This document shows positions 1-7,798 of a stretch of 64,000 bases of DNA, one piece after another. A program made the position numbers and the translations under genes. Location: positions 682,001 to 746,000 of the forward strand of contig NZ_FNHX01000001.1 of assembly GCF_900103405.1 (NCBI RefSeq). The letters are read 5' to 3'. The notes under the pieces were generated by a model. It was not told where the DNA came from. It did not search any database and worked only from the letters and a program-made list of their open reading frames with translations. Source of the stretch: Polaromonas sp. JS666 (lineage in GTDB: Bacteria > Pseudomonadota > Gammaproteobacteria > Burkholderiales > Burkholderiaceae_C). Every line of letters starts with the position of its first letter. Positions within the stretch are counted from its first letter, which is position 1.

Positions 1-547
1 CGATGCCCTCGGCCCAGGGCTGCCATTGGCCCACCGCGATATCGGGCTTGGCGCCGTGGTCTATCACCATGCGCAGCCCGGGGTGGCGGCCGGCCAGGGT
101 CAGGATGTGCGGCAGGTGCACGGGCTTGACCAGCGCGTCGAACACCAGGCCGCAATCAACCATCGCATGCAGGGCCGGGGCAAGCGCGGGCTGCAATATC
201 CATTGAGGGTCGGCGATATCCTGCAGCATGGGCCGCAAGCCCTTGAGCCGCGGGTGCCGCGCCAGCACCTCTATGCGGCGCGGCGCGTCGGCCGCCAGCA
301 TGTCGACCCAGCCGACCACGCCCAGCACCGCCGGGTTGGCGTCGGCCTGGTCCAGCAGGAACTGTGTTTCCGCCTCGGTGGGCGCGGCCTGCACCAGCAC
401 GCCGCCGCGCACACCGTGCGGCCGCGACTGCGCCTGCCAGTCGGCCACGGCCACATCGCGGTAAAGAGGCGCCAGCGCCGGCGTGAGCCAGCCGTAGTCG
501 CCGCGCGCCAATTGCCAGCAGTGAAAGTGCGCATCAATGATCTTCAT
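1..547 (-). CDS. Amidohydrolase-type sugar lactonase (3' end cut by window edge)
   Basis: The protein opens MKIIDAHFHCWQL, the HxH metal-binding start of the amidohydrolase_2 family (L-fuconolactonase, L-rhamnonolactonase and 2-pyrone-4,6-dicarboxylate hydrolase group). It continues with a TIM-barrel-like sequence and a MVIDHGAKP segment near residue 160 before running off the left edge. The start ATG (547-545) overlaps the TGA of the upstream aldo/keto reductase in an ATGA junction, so the two are translationally coupled. A dehydrogenase oxidising a 6-deoxysugar to its lactone, followed by a lactonase, is the logical first half of a non-phosphorylative L-fucose pathway. The exact substrate is inferred from neighbours. 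Confidence 0.85.
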   Translation of the reverse strand, partial: MKIIDAHFHCWQLARGDYGWLTPALAPLYRDVAVADWQAQSRPHGVRGGVLVQAAPTEAETQFLLDQADANPAVLGVVGWVDMLAADAPRRIEVLARHPRLKGLRPMLQDIADPQWILQPALAPALHAMVDCGLVFDALVKPVHLPHILTLAGRHPGLRMVIDHGAKPDIAVGQWQPWAEGI

Positions 548-1563
548 GGTGTCGGTGCCTCCACAGGCAACAGGCCCTGGGCGCGCAGATCCGCCCAGAA
601 AACCGCGGGAATCGGGTGCCGCATCATGGCCGCCGCATCGGCCCACTCGGCGACCCGGCGAGCACCCAGCATCACGATGTCGACGGCCGGATGGGCCAGC
701 GGAAACTGCAGGGCTGCCGCGCGCAGCGGCACGCCGTGCGCCGCGCAAACCGACTCGATGCGGGCCGTGCGCTCCAGCCATTCGCGGGCGGCCGGCGCGT
801 AGTTGAAGCTGGCGGTGCCGCCGCGCGCGCCGGTCGCCAGGATGCCCGAATTGAACACGCCGCCCAGCGCGATGCGCACGCCGCGCGCCGCGCACTGCGG
901 CAGCAGCGCCGGCAGCGCGCTGTGGTCCAGCAGGCTGTAGCGCCCGGCCAGCATCAGCACGTCCAGCCCAGCTTCGCGCAGCACCTGCAGCACCACTTCC
1001 ACATCATTGGTGCCCAGGCCGATGGCGCGTATCAAACCTTCGTGCTTCATCGCGCGCAGCGTGGGCAGGGTTTCATCCAGCAGCTGGCGCAGCACGGCCG
1101 GTGCCCGCTCGCCGTGCGAGGCTGCGTCCGGGTCGTGCACATAGACCACGTCCAGCCGCGGCAGGCCCAGGCGCTGCAGGCTGTCTTCCACGCTGCGGCG
1201 GGTGCCCGCGGCGCTGAAGTCCCACACTTGGTTAAAGGGCAGGATGTCCACATAACCGTGCTGGGCGCGCGCCGCGTTTTTGTCTGGCACCAGCAGCCGG
1301 CCCACCTTGCTCGACAGCACATAGCTGTCCCGCGGGTGGCCGCGCAGCGCGTCGCCCAGCCGCCGCTCCGACAGGCCGTGGCCGTAATGCGGCGCGGTGT
1401 CGAAAGTGCGGCAGCCGTCGGCCCAGGCCGCGTCGACCAGCGCCCTGGCCTCGGCATCGCTCACGGCGGCAAACAGGTTGCCCAGCGGCGCGCCGCCCAG
1501 GCCCAGCCGCAGGCCGCTTTCTTTACAGGCGGAAAACACAGGGGCCATGTCCAAAGTCGTCAT
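544..1563 (-). CDS. Aldo/keto reductase, L-fucose / D-threo-aldose 1-dehydrogenase-like
   Basis: A 339-residue AKR-fold protein. Visible AKR signatures are GLGGAPLGNLF at the N-terminus, TFDTAPHYGHGLSERRLG (active-site Asp and Tyr near residues 54-60), the catalytic Lys in VLSSKVGRLL, and YVHDPD near residue 140. The length and the FDTAPHYG..SE and SKVGRLL pattern match the D-threo-aldose (L-fucose) 1-dehydrogenase branch, which oxidises the sugar to the 1,5-lactone with NAD(P). It is divergent from fucU and coupled to the lactonase downstream. Expression probably depends on the shared 1564-1694 promoter region. Family is firm, substrate is inference. Confidence 0.88.
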   Translation of the reverse strand: MTTLDMAPVFSACKESGLRLGLGGAPLGNLFAAVSDAEARALVDAAWADGCRTFDTAPHYGHGLSERRLGDALRGHPRDSYVLSSKVGRLLVPDKNAARAQHGYVDILPFNQVWDFSAAGTRRSVEDSLQRLGLPRLDVVYVHDPDAASHGERAPAVLRQLLDETLPTLRAMKHEGLIRAIGLGTNDVEVVLQVLREAGLDVLMLAGRYSLLDHSALPALLPQCAARGVRIALGGVFNSGILATGARGGTASFNYAPAAREWLERTARIESVCAAHGVPLRAAALQFPLAHPAVDIVMLGARRVAEWADAAAMMRHPIPAVFWADLRAQGLLPVEAPTP

Positions 1564-1605
1564 GTAGAAACCAGTTTCAGGGTTAATCCTAATAAAAGTT
1601 CAGTT

Positions 1606-1621
1606 ATGTTATGACTAACAT
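1606..1621. promoter_or_regulatory. Candidate GntR operator in divergent promoter
   Basis: An inverted repeat ATGTTA-TGAC-TAACAT lies between the divergent reductase and fucU genes, with a direct CAGTTAT repeat at 1601-1607 and 1624-1630. FadR-type GntR proteins bind short palindromes of this kind, and a GntR gene is encoded in the same locus, so this is a reasonable operator. Inference only. Confidence 0.45.
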
Positions 1622-1694
1622 GTCAGTTATCGACAGCGGGAAATCCCGAGGTTTTCACAAAAACCGGGCCTCCCTGCCAAGACCGCTTGCTCCC

Positions 1695-2141
1695 ATGCTC
1701 AAGAACATTCCACCGCTGCTCACGCCCGACGCCCTGCATGCCCTGGCCAGCATGGGCCATGGCGATGACCTGGCGATTGTGGATGCCAATTTCCCGGCCG
1801 CCCAGGTGGCGCGCAAAAGCGGCGCCCGGCTGGTGCAACTGGCCGGCGCCACCGCCCCGCAGGCGCTGGCCGCCGTGCTGCGTTTGCTGCCGCTGGACGA
1901 CTTCGTGCCCGAAGCCGCCTGGACCATGCAGGTGGTGGGCGACCCCGAGGCCGTTCCCGCGCCGGTGGCCGAATTTACCACCGTGCTGCACCAGGCCGGC
2001 GAGCGCCCGGCCGCCTCGCTGGAGCGTTTTGCGTTTTACGAACGCGCGCAATCGGCCTTCCTGATTCTTCAGACCGGCGAGCAGCGCAAGTACGGCAACA
2101 TCCTGCTGCGCAAGGGCGTCATCGCGAGCGACCACGGCTGA
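1695..2141 (+). CDS. fucU: L-fucose mutarotase (RbsD/FucU family)
   Basis: A 148-residue protein from the ATG beginning MLKNIPPLL; an upstream in-frame ATG (1611) would add a poorly conserved leader that runs through the putative operator. FucU hallmarks are MGHGDDLAIVDANFPA near residue 20 (catalytic His and Asp) and the C-terminal RFAFYERAQ and KYGNILLRKGV motifs. The enzyme interconverts alpha and beta anomers of L-fucose, giving the downstream dehydrogenase its preferred anomer. It is the first gene of a plus-strand operon, with the GntR regulator 4 bases downstream. Assignment to FucU rather than D-ribose pyranase rests on the C-terminal motifs. Confidence 0.92.
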   Translation: MLKNIPPLLTPDALHALASMGHGDDLAIVDANFPAAQVARKSGARLVQLAGATAPQALAAVLRLLPLDDFVPEAAWTMQVVGDPEAVPAPVAEFTTVLHQAGERPAASLERFAFYERAQSAFLILQTGEQRKYGNILLRKGVIASDHG

Positions 2142-2145
2142 GCTG

Positions 2146-2853
2146 ATGAGCAACCCCACACCCCCCGCCCCCATCAGCCTGCGCGCGCAGGCTTATGAAA
2201 GTTTCCAGCAGCAAATCGTCGACGCCAACATACGGCCCGGGCAGTTCGTCTCGCAGCGCGAACTCATGCAGCTGCTGGGCATGCCGCTGGGCGCGGTGCG
2301 CGAACTGATCCCGCGGCTGGAAGCCGAGGGCCTGGTCAAGACCGTGCCGCAGCGTGGCCTGCAGGTGGCCCATGTGGACCTCAAGCTGATCAACAACGCC
2401 TTCCAGCTGCGCGGCCTGCTCGAGCGCGAGGCCGCCAGCCGCTTCGTCACCACGGTGTCCGACGCCGACCTGGCCGCGATTGAACAGGCGCACCTCAACA
2501 TCGTGAAGCGCGCGCGCAAAAAGGCCATCGACGACGCGCTGCTCGAAGACGCCACCACGGTGGACTGGGGCCTGCACGACTTGATGATAGACACGCTGGG
2601 CAACGAGCTGATTTCCGAGGTCTACCGCATCAACAGCCTGCGGGTGCGCCTGATCAAGCTCGAAGCCTCCTCCCTTTCCCCGGATGTGCTGATTCCCGCG
2701 ATGGAAGAGCACCTCTGGTTCATCGATGCCCTCAAGCGGCGCGACCCGCAAGCCGTGGTCGACCGCCTGGGCCATCACATCGAGAGCGCGCACCGACGCG
2801 TGCTCGGCCTGCCGCGGCCCGCAATGCCGTGGTCTCTGGAGATCCCTGAATGA
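2146..2853 (+). CDS. GntR family (FadR/FCD type) transcriptional regulator
   Basis: A 235-residue regulator. The N-terminal winged helix-turn-helix (about residues 10-75) contains PGQFVSQRELMQLLGMPLGAVRELIPRLEAEGLV, typical of GntR, followed by RGLQVAHVD. The all-helical C-terminal FCD domain (about 85-215) has the FQLRGLLEREAA start and late His residues (EEHLWFIDAL, HHIESAHRRVL) that usually bind metal or a carboxylate effector. It sits inside the operon it presumably controls. The effector is likely a sugar acid or lactone intermediate, which is inferred. Confidence 0.92.
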   Translation: MSNPTPPAPISLRAQAYESFQQQIVDANIRPGQFVSQRELMQLLGMPLGAVRELIPRLEAEGLVKTVPQRGLQVAHVDLKLINNAFQLRGLLEREAASRFVTTVSDADLAAIEQAHLNIVKRARKKAIDDALLEDATTVDWGLHDLMIDTLGNELISEVYRINSLRVRLIKLEASSLSPDVLIPAMEEHLWFIDALKRRDPQAVVDRLGHHIESAHRRVLGLPRPAMPWSLEIPE

Positions 2854-3782
2854 CGAGTTCCTTTCCCGCCGCCGAAAATTCCTTTCGCGGCATCTGGCCC
2901 GCCCTGCTGACGCCGCTGACGGCCGGCCTGGACATAGACCACGCCAAGTTCGCCGCCCACTGCAAGGCGCTGATCGCCAGCGGCTGCCCCGGCGTGACGG
3001 CTTTCGGCACCACGGGCGAAGGCCCGTCCTTTTCGCTGGCCGAACGCAAGGAGGCGATAGAGCAGCTCATCAAGAACGGCATTCCCGCCAGGCAGATCAT
3101 GGTCTCGACCAGCTGCGCCGCCCTGCCCGAGACGCTGGAGCTCACGCGCCACGCCGTGAAAGCCGGCGTGCACGGCTGCCTGATGTTGCCGCCGTTTTTC
3201 CTCAAGGGCGTGTCCGACCAGGGCATCATCGACAGCTACCGCTACGTCATCGACGGCATGGCCGGCACGCCCTTCAAGCTTTACCTGTACCACATCCCCC
3301 AAGTCACGGGCGTGCCGCTGTCGCACCACGTGATCGCCACGCTTAAGAAGCAATACCCGGACACCATCGTCGGCATCAAGGACAGCGCCTGCAGCACCGA
3401 ACACTCGGTGGGCCTGGCCAATGCCTTCATGAAGGACATGACGGTTTACGTCGGTTTTGAACCCGACCTGCCCGAGATGGGCAAGCGCGGCAGCACCGGC
3501 GCCATCAGCGGCGTGGCCAACTTCATGCCGCGCCTGGTCAAACGCCTGGTGACCGAACCCGCCGCGCCGGCGACACCCGCCGAACGCGAGCGCGTGATCA
3601 AGCTGATAGGCCTGCTGGACGGCTACTCGCTGATGCCCGCGCTCAAGGGCATCATGGCCATGCTGAGCGGCGATGCCGCCTGGCTGCGCGTGCGCGCGCC
3701 GCTGGTGGCTTTGACCGCCGACGAATACAAGGCGCTGGAAAAAACCATCAGCGCTTTCGGGATTGATACAAAATCCGAGTGA
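2850..3782 (+). CDS. DHDPS/NAL-family aldolase (2-keto-3-deoxy sugar acid type)
   Basis: A 310-residue class I aldolase of the DapA/NanA TIM-barrel family. It carries the carboxylate-binding GTTGEG loop (residues 53-58), catalytic Tyr147 in LYLYHIP and Schiff-base Lys177 in VGIKDS. Start overlaps the GntR stop (ATGA). In this operon it most plausibly cleaves or processes a 2-keto-3-deoxy-acid produced from the fuconate-type intermediate, giving pyruvate and an aldehyde. A true lysine-biosynthetic DapA is unlikely because of the catabolic setting and the FFLKGVSDQG region. Exact substrate unknown. Confidence 0.88.
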   Translation: MTSSFPAAENSFRGIWPALLTPLTAGLDIDHAKFAAHCKALIASGCPGVTAFGTTGEGPSFSLAERKEAIEQLIKNGIPARQIMVSTSCAALPETLELTRHAVKAGVHGCLMLPPFFLKGVSDQGIIDSYRYVIDGMAGTPFKLYLYHIPQVTGVPLSHHVIATLKKQYPDTIVGIKDSACSTEHSVGLANAFMKDMTVYVGFEPDLPEMGKRGSTGAISGVANFMPRLVKRLVTEPAAPATPAERERVIKLIGLLDGYSLMPALKGIMAMLSGDAAWLRVRAPLVALTADEYKALEKTISAFGIDTKSE

Positions 3783-3844
3783 CTGCCGAACGCCGACCCC
3801 GGGGCATGAGCCCAACAACGATTGACCTAAAAAAGGAGACAACC

Positions 3845-4861
3845 ATGAAGACTTCCCTCTCGTCCACCCTTCGCCGCACCCTTTTAGCCGCGGCCTCCGC
3901 CACCTTGCTGATGGGCACGCTGCTGCCCGCGGCCCAGGCCCAGAGCAAGATGGTGCTGCGCGTCTCTACCCCGGCCGTGCCCGACGACTGGCACGCCAAG
4001 ATGTGGACGGTCTTCAAGGACAACCTCGAAAAAAGCGCGCCCGGCGAATTCGACGTGCAGATCAACCTGAACGCCTCGCTGTTCAAGCAGGGTACCGAGC
4101 CGACCGCCATGGCGCGCGGCAACCTCGAGCTCTCCTCGATCTCGGCCTTCGACATCGCCAAGCTGGTGCCCGAGTTCTCCATCTTCACCGCCGGCTACAT
4201 CGTGCGTGACCCGGACCACCAGCAAAAGGTGTTTTCCGGCCCCATTGGCACCGAGATGTTCAAGACCGTCTCGGAGAAGATGGAGGTGACCCCGCTGTCC
4301 ACCGTCTACCTCGGCACGCGCCAGGTCAACCTGCGCGAGGCCCATAACGTCAAGGTGCCGGCCGACCTCAAGGGCATCAAGCTGCGCATGCCGGGCTCCA
4401 AGGAATGGCTGTTCCTCGGCGAGGCGCTGGGCGCCACGCCCACGCCACTGGCTTTCGGCGAGGTCTACCTGGGCCTCAAAACCGGCACCATAGACGGCCA
4501 GGACAATCCCCTGCCCTCGGTGCGCGCCGCCAAGTTCTATGAAGTCACCAAACAGATCGTCATGACCAGCCACCTGGTGGACGGCATCTTCATCTCGATT
4601 TCCAACAAGGCCTGGAACGCCATGAGCCCGGCGCAAAAGACCAAGGTCAAGGCGGCGGCCCAGGCGGCGGCGGTCTACAACAACGAAAACCGCATCAAGG
4701 AAGAAGGCCAGCTGGTCGACTTCTTCAAGAAGGAAGGCCTGCAGGTCACCACACCCGACGTGGACGCCTTCCGCAAGACGGTGCAGACCACCTATCTGAA
4801 CTCCGAGTACGCCAAGGTCTGGCCCAAGGGCCTGCTTGAGCGCATCAACGCGACCAAATAA
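3845..4861 (+). CDS. dctP: TRAP transporter substrate-binding protein (DctP type)
   Basis: A 338-residue periplasmic receptor. The start is fixed by an AAGGAG ribosome-binding site about ten bases before the ATG. A classic signal peptide (residues 1-30, ending PAAQAQ) is followed by the DctP fold. The motif LKGIKLRMPGSKEW near residue 175 carries the Arg that salt-bridges the ligand carboxylate in this family, and QDNPL is also typical. The ligand is therefore probably a sugar acid rather than a neutral sugar. The membrane subunits follow directly. Confidence 0.94.
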   Translation: MKTSLSSTLRRTLLAAASATLLMGTLLPAAQAQSKMVLRVSTPAVPDDWHAKMWTVFKDNLEKSAPGEFDVQINLNASLFKQGTEPTAMARGNLELSSISAFDIAKLVPEFSIFTAGYIVRDPDHQQKVFSGPIGTEMFKTVSEKMEVTPLSTVYLGTRQVNLREAHNVKVPADLKGIKLRMPGSKEWLFLGEALGATPTPLAFGEVYLGLKTGTIDGQDNPLPSVRAAKFYEVTKQIVMTSHLVDGIFISISNKAWNAMSPAQKTKVKAAAQAAAVYNNENRIKEEGQLVDFFKKEGLQVTTPDVDAFRKTVQTTYLNSEYAKVWPKGLLERINATK

Positions 4862-4887
4862 GTCCCGCGGCAAACACCACAACGCCC

Positions 4888-5367
4888 ATGAAAAGCTGGC
4901 CCCAAAAGGCCGCCAACCTGATTGGCGGCGGACTCTTTCTGACCCTGTTCATCGTGTTCGTGATCCAGATCACGGCGCGCTTTTTCTTCGGCAAGCCCCT
5001 GGCCTGGACCGACGAGGCCGCCGTGATCCTGTATGTCTGGGTCATCCTGTGGGCCGCCGCCGTGGTCGTGCCCGAGCGCGAGCACGTGGTCTTCGACCTG
5101 GTCTGGAACAGCGTGCCCTATCGCGCGCGCCAGGCCATGGCCATTGTCGGCAACCTGCTGATCGGCGGCCTTGCGGCCTGGGGCATCCCGGGCTGCTGGG
5201 ACTATGTGCACTTCATGGCCCGCGAGGGAACGCCCGTGCTGGGCGTGTCTTTCCAGTGGGTTTTCATGCCTTTTGTGCTGCTGCTCGCCGCCCTGGCGGT
5301 TCGCTCGGCCTGGGCGATCTGGAACGCGATCCGTGGCAAGGGTCTTGAAGCGGAGCTGCGTATATGA
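4888..5367 (+). CDS. dctQ: TRAP transporter small permease (DctQ type)
   Basis: A 159-residue inner-membrane protein with four predicted membrane segments (about residues 10-32, 48-65, 88-108 and 130-148). It shows the DctQ signatures ITARFFFGKPLAWTDEAA and EREHVVFDLV. It forms the small membrane subunit that pairs with DctM for sodium-driven uptake of the ligand bound by DctP. Its last four bases overlap the dctM start, a normal TRAP arrangement. Confidence 0.93.
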   Translation: MKSWPQKAANLIGGGLFLTLFIVFVIQITARFFFGKPLAWTDEAAVILYVWVILWAAAVVVPEREHVVFDLVWNSVPYRARQAMAIVGNLLIGGLAAWGIPGCWDYVHFMAREGTPVLGVSFQWVFMPFVLLLAALAVRSAWAIWNAIRGKGLEAELRI

Positions 5368-6662
5368 CAAGCGGAATCTGGATATTGGTTGCGGTGCTGG
5401 CGGGCGGCATGCTGCTGCGCATGCCCATCGGTTTTTCGATGATCGCGGCCGGCATAGGCTATCTCGTGGCCAAGGGCCAGGACGTGGGCCTGGTGGCCGA
5501 GCAGATCGGCAACGGCCTGTACAACAGCTATGTGCTGCTGGCCGTGCCGCTGTTTGTGTTCGCCGCCAACATCATGAACGCGGGCACGGTCAGTGAACGG
5601 ATCTTCGACTTCTGCCGCATCCTGGTGGGCCGCATGCGCGGCGGGCTGGCACAGGTGGACATCCTGGTCAGCGTGATCTTCTCGGGCATGAGCGGTAGCG
5701 CGATCGCCGACGCCGCCGGCCCCGGCCTGGTCACGATTCGCCAGATGCTCAAGAAGCCCGAGTACACGCGCGGTTTTGCCGGTGCCGTGGTGGTGGCCAG
5801 CGCCACGCTGGGCCCCATCATCCCGCCGTCGATCCCCATGGTGATCTACGCGCTGGTCTCGGGCGCCTCGGTGGGCGCGCTGTTCCTGGGCGGCGTCGTA
5901 CCGGGCTTTCTGATGGCCGGCCTCATGATGGGCGTGGTCGCGATCATCGCCAAGAAGCGCAACATGCCGCGCGACGAGCCCGTGCCGCGCTCGGAATGGG
6001 CCGGCCTGATCTTTCGCGGCGCGCTGCCGCTGTCCATGCCCATCGTGCTGCTCGGCGGTATTTACTCGGGCATCTTCACGCCGACCGAAGCGGCCGCCGT
6101 GGCGGCCCTGCATGCGCTCATCCTCGCGGCCCTGGTGTTCCGGGCTCTGACCTGGCGCAGTTTCTGGGGCGTGGTGATGGAATCCACGCGCGCCAGCGCC
6201 GTGATCACCATGATCCTGGCCGGCTCCTTCATGCTCAACTACGCCTTCACCGCCGAAGGCGTGCCGCAGGCCATGGCCATGTGGGTCGACAGCATGCATT
6301 TCTCGCAGATCGGCTTCTTGCTGATGGTGAACGTCATGTTCCTGGTGCTGGGCTGCTTCCTCGATGTTTCGGTGCTGCTGCTGGTCTTTGTGCCCATGCT
6401 GCTGCCCGCGGCCAAGCTGCTGGGCGTGGACCTGGTGCACTTCGGCGTGCTGGTGGTGCTCAACATGATGATCGGCCTGATCCACCCGCCCTTCGGCATG
6501 CTGCTGTTCGTGACCAAGGCGCTGACCGGCATTCCCATCGGCGAGATGATGAAGGAAGGCTGGCCTTTCCTGGTCATGCTCCTGCTGTTGCTGCTGGCCA
6601 TGACCTGCTTCCCGCAGATCGTGCTCTGGCTGCCCCAAACCATGGGTTACGGAGCGAAGTGA
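5364..6662 (+). CDS. dctM: TRAP transporter large permease (DctM type)
   Basis: A 432-residue protein with about a dozen hydrophobic segments spread over its whole length. Motifs typical of DctM include FVFAANIMNAG, SGMSGSAIADAAGPG, LGPIIPPSIPMV and a C-terminal GLIHPPFGMLLFV. This is the ion-coupled transport subunit. Start overlaps dctQ by four bases, and the stop is followed immediately by the kinase gene, so dctPQM and the kinase form one transcription unit. Confidence 0.95.
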   Translation: MTSGIWILVAVLAGGMLLRMPIGFSMIAAGIGYLVAKGQDVGLVAEQIGNGLYNSYVLLAVPLFVFAANIMNAGTVSERIFDFCRILVGRMRGGLAQVDILVSVIFSGMSGSAIADAAGPGLVTIRQMLKKPEYTRGFAGAVVVASATLGPIIPPSIPMVIYALVSGASVGALFLGGVVPGFLMAGLMMGVVAIIAKKRNMPRDEPVPRSEWAGLIFRGALPLSMPIVLLGGIYSGIFTPTEAAAVAALHALILAALVFRALTWRSFWGVVMESTRASAVITMILAGSFMLNYAFTAEGVPQAMAMWVDSMHFSQIGFLLMVNVMFLVLGCFLDVSVLLLVFVPMLLPAAKLLGVDLVHFGVLVVLNMMIGLIHPPFGMLLFVTKALTGIPIGEMMKEGWPFLVMLLLLLLAMTCFPQIVLWLPQTMGYGAK

Positions 6663-6670
6663 CTCCCCGT

Positions 6671-7582
6671 ATGAATGCCGACGTCGTCTGCGTCGCAAGC
6701 TGGAACGCCGACCTGATCTCCAAGGTGGCGCGGCCTATTGCCCGCGGCGAAACGCTGATGGCCAGCGACTTCAGCATCAGCCCGGGCGGCAAGGGCAGCA
6801 ATGCCGCGGTGGCCGCCGCGCGCCAGGGCGCGCGCGTGGCGCTGCTGGCCCGCATAGGCGAGGACGACTTCGGCCGCATGGGCATGGCGCTCTGGCATGC
6901 CGAAGGCATAGACACCTCGCATGTCGAGCAGGTGGCCGGCGAGCGCAGCGGCGTCGCGCAAATCCTGGTCTATGAAGACGGCGACAACAGCATTGCCGTC
7001 TACCCCGGCGCCGGCAGCGGCCTGGGCGCGCGCCATGCACAGGCCGCGGCCACGCTGCTGGCGGGCTGCCGCGTCGTGATGGCTTCCTGCGAAGTGCCGG
7101 CCGAGGCCGCGCTGCAGGCCTTTGCCCTGGCCCGCGCGGCCGGCGCGTTGACCGTGCTCAATCCCGCGCCCGCGCGGCCGCTGGGCGACGAGATGCTCGC
7201 GCTGGTCGACGTGCTCACGCCCAACGAGAGCGAACTCCTTCTATTGGCCGGCCAGGCGCACGCCGGCTCGACCGACCAGGCCGCCGCGCGCCTGCTGGAG
7301 CGCGGTGCACGCGCCGTGCTGGTCACGCTGGGCGCGGCCGGCTGCCGCCTCTACCAGGCCGGCCAGGCGCCGCAATCGATACCGGGCCGCACCATGGCCG
7401 TGCGCGACACCATAGGCGCGGGCGACACTTTTACCGGCGCGCTCGCGGCCACGCTGGCACGCGGCGAAGCACTGCCCGCCGCCATGCAATGGGCCAATGC
7501 GGCGGCCGCGCTCTCGGTGACGCGCCACGGTGCCATAGACGGCATTCCGCGGCTGGCGGATGTGGCCGCGCTGCTCGGCTGA
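6671..7582 (+). CDS. PfkB-family sugar kinase (ribokinase-like)
   Basis: A 303-residue carbohydrate kinase. The N-terminal SPGGKGSNAAVAAARQG (sugar-binding GG) and the C-terminal DTIGAGDTFTGALAA (PfkB signature 2, with the catalytic base Asp and anion hole) are intact. Ribokinase is the closest well-known relative. A GTG at 6659, overlapping the dctM stop and preceded by GGAG at 6651, is a plausible alternative start. In a fucose-type locus it may phosphorylate the released sugar or a keto-deoxy acid. A loose inverted repeat just after the stop (ACACGGC and GCCGTGT) could be a weak terminator. Confidence 0.88.
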   Translation: MNADVVCVASWNADLISKVARPIARGETLMASDFSISPGGKGSNAAVAAARQGARVALLARIGEDDFGRMGMALWHAEGIDTSHVEQVAGERSGVAQILVYEDGDNSIAVYPGAGSGLGARHAQAAATLLAGCRVVMASCEVPAEAALQAFALARAAGALTVLNPAPARPLGDEMLALVDVLTPNESELLLLAGQAHAGSTDQAAARLLERGARAVLVTLGAAGCRLYQAGQAPQSIPGRTMAVRDTIGAGDTFTGALAATLARGEALPAAMQWANAAAALSVTRHGAIDGIPRLADVAALLG

Positions 7583-7798
7583 AACCACACGGCCTTTTTG
7601 CCCGTCGCCGTGTAGGCCCAAGGCCGCTTTACCGGATATTTACGCGCCTCTTTCGGGGCGTATACCTGCGCCCATGGGCTAGCAGTGATAATTCCTGAGC
7701 GCTGTGCGAGCGGGCCCTCGGGCTTGGCCGACAGCCTCATTCAATACAAAAAAATGCCGCATCCACCCGTGGGCGCGGCGGGCACCCAAGGACAGCCG

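Noticed and set aside
5202..6698. 498-residue antisense frame over dctQ/dctM
   Set aside because: Extremely His/Gln/Arg-rich translation with no domain, opposite to clear TRAP genes; a GC-skew shadow.
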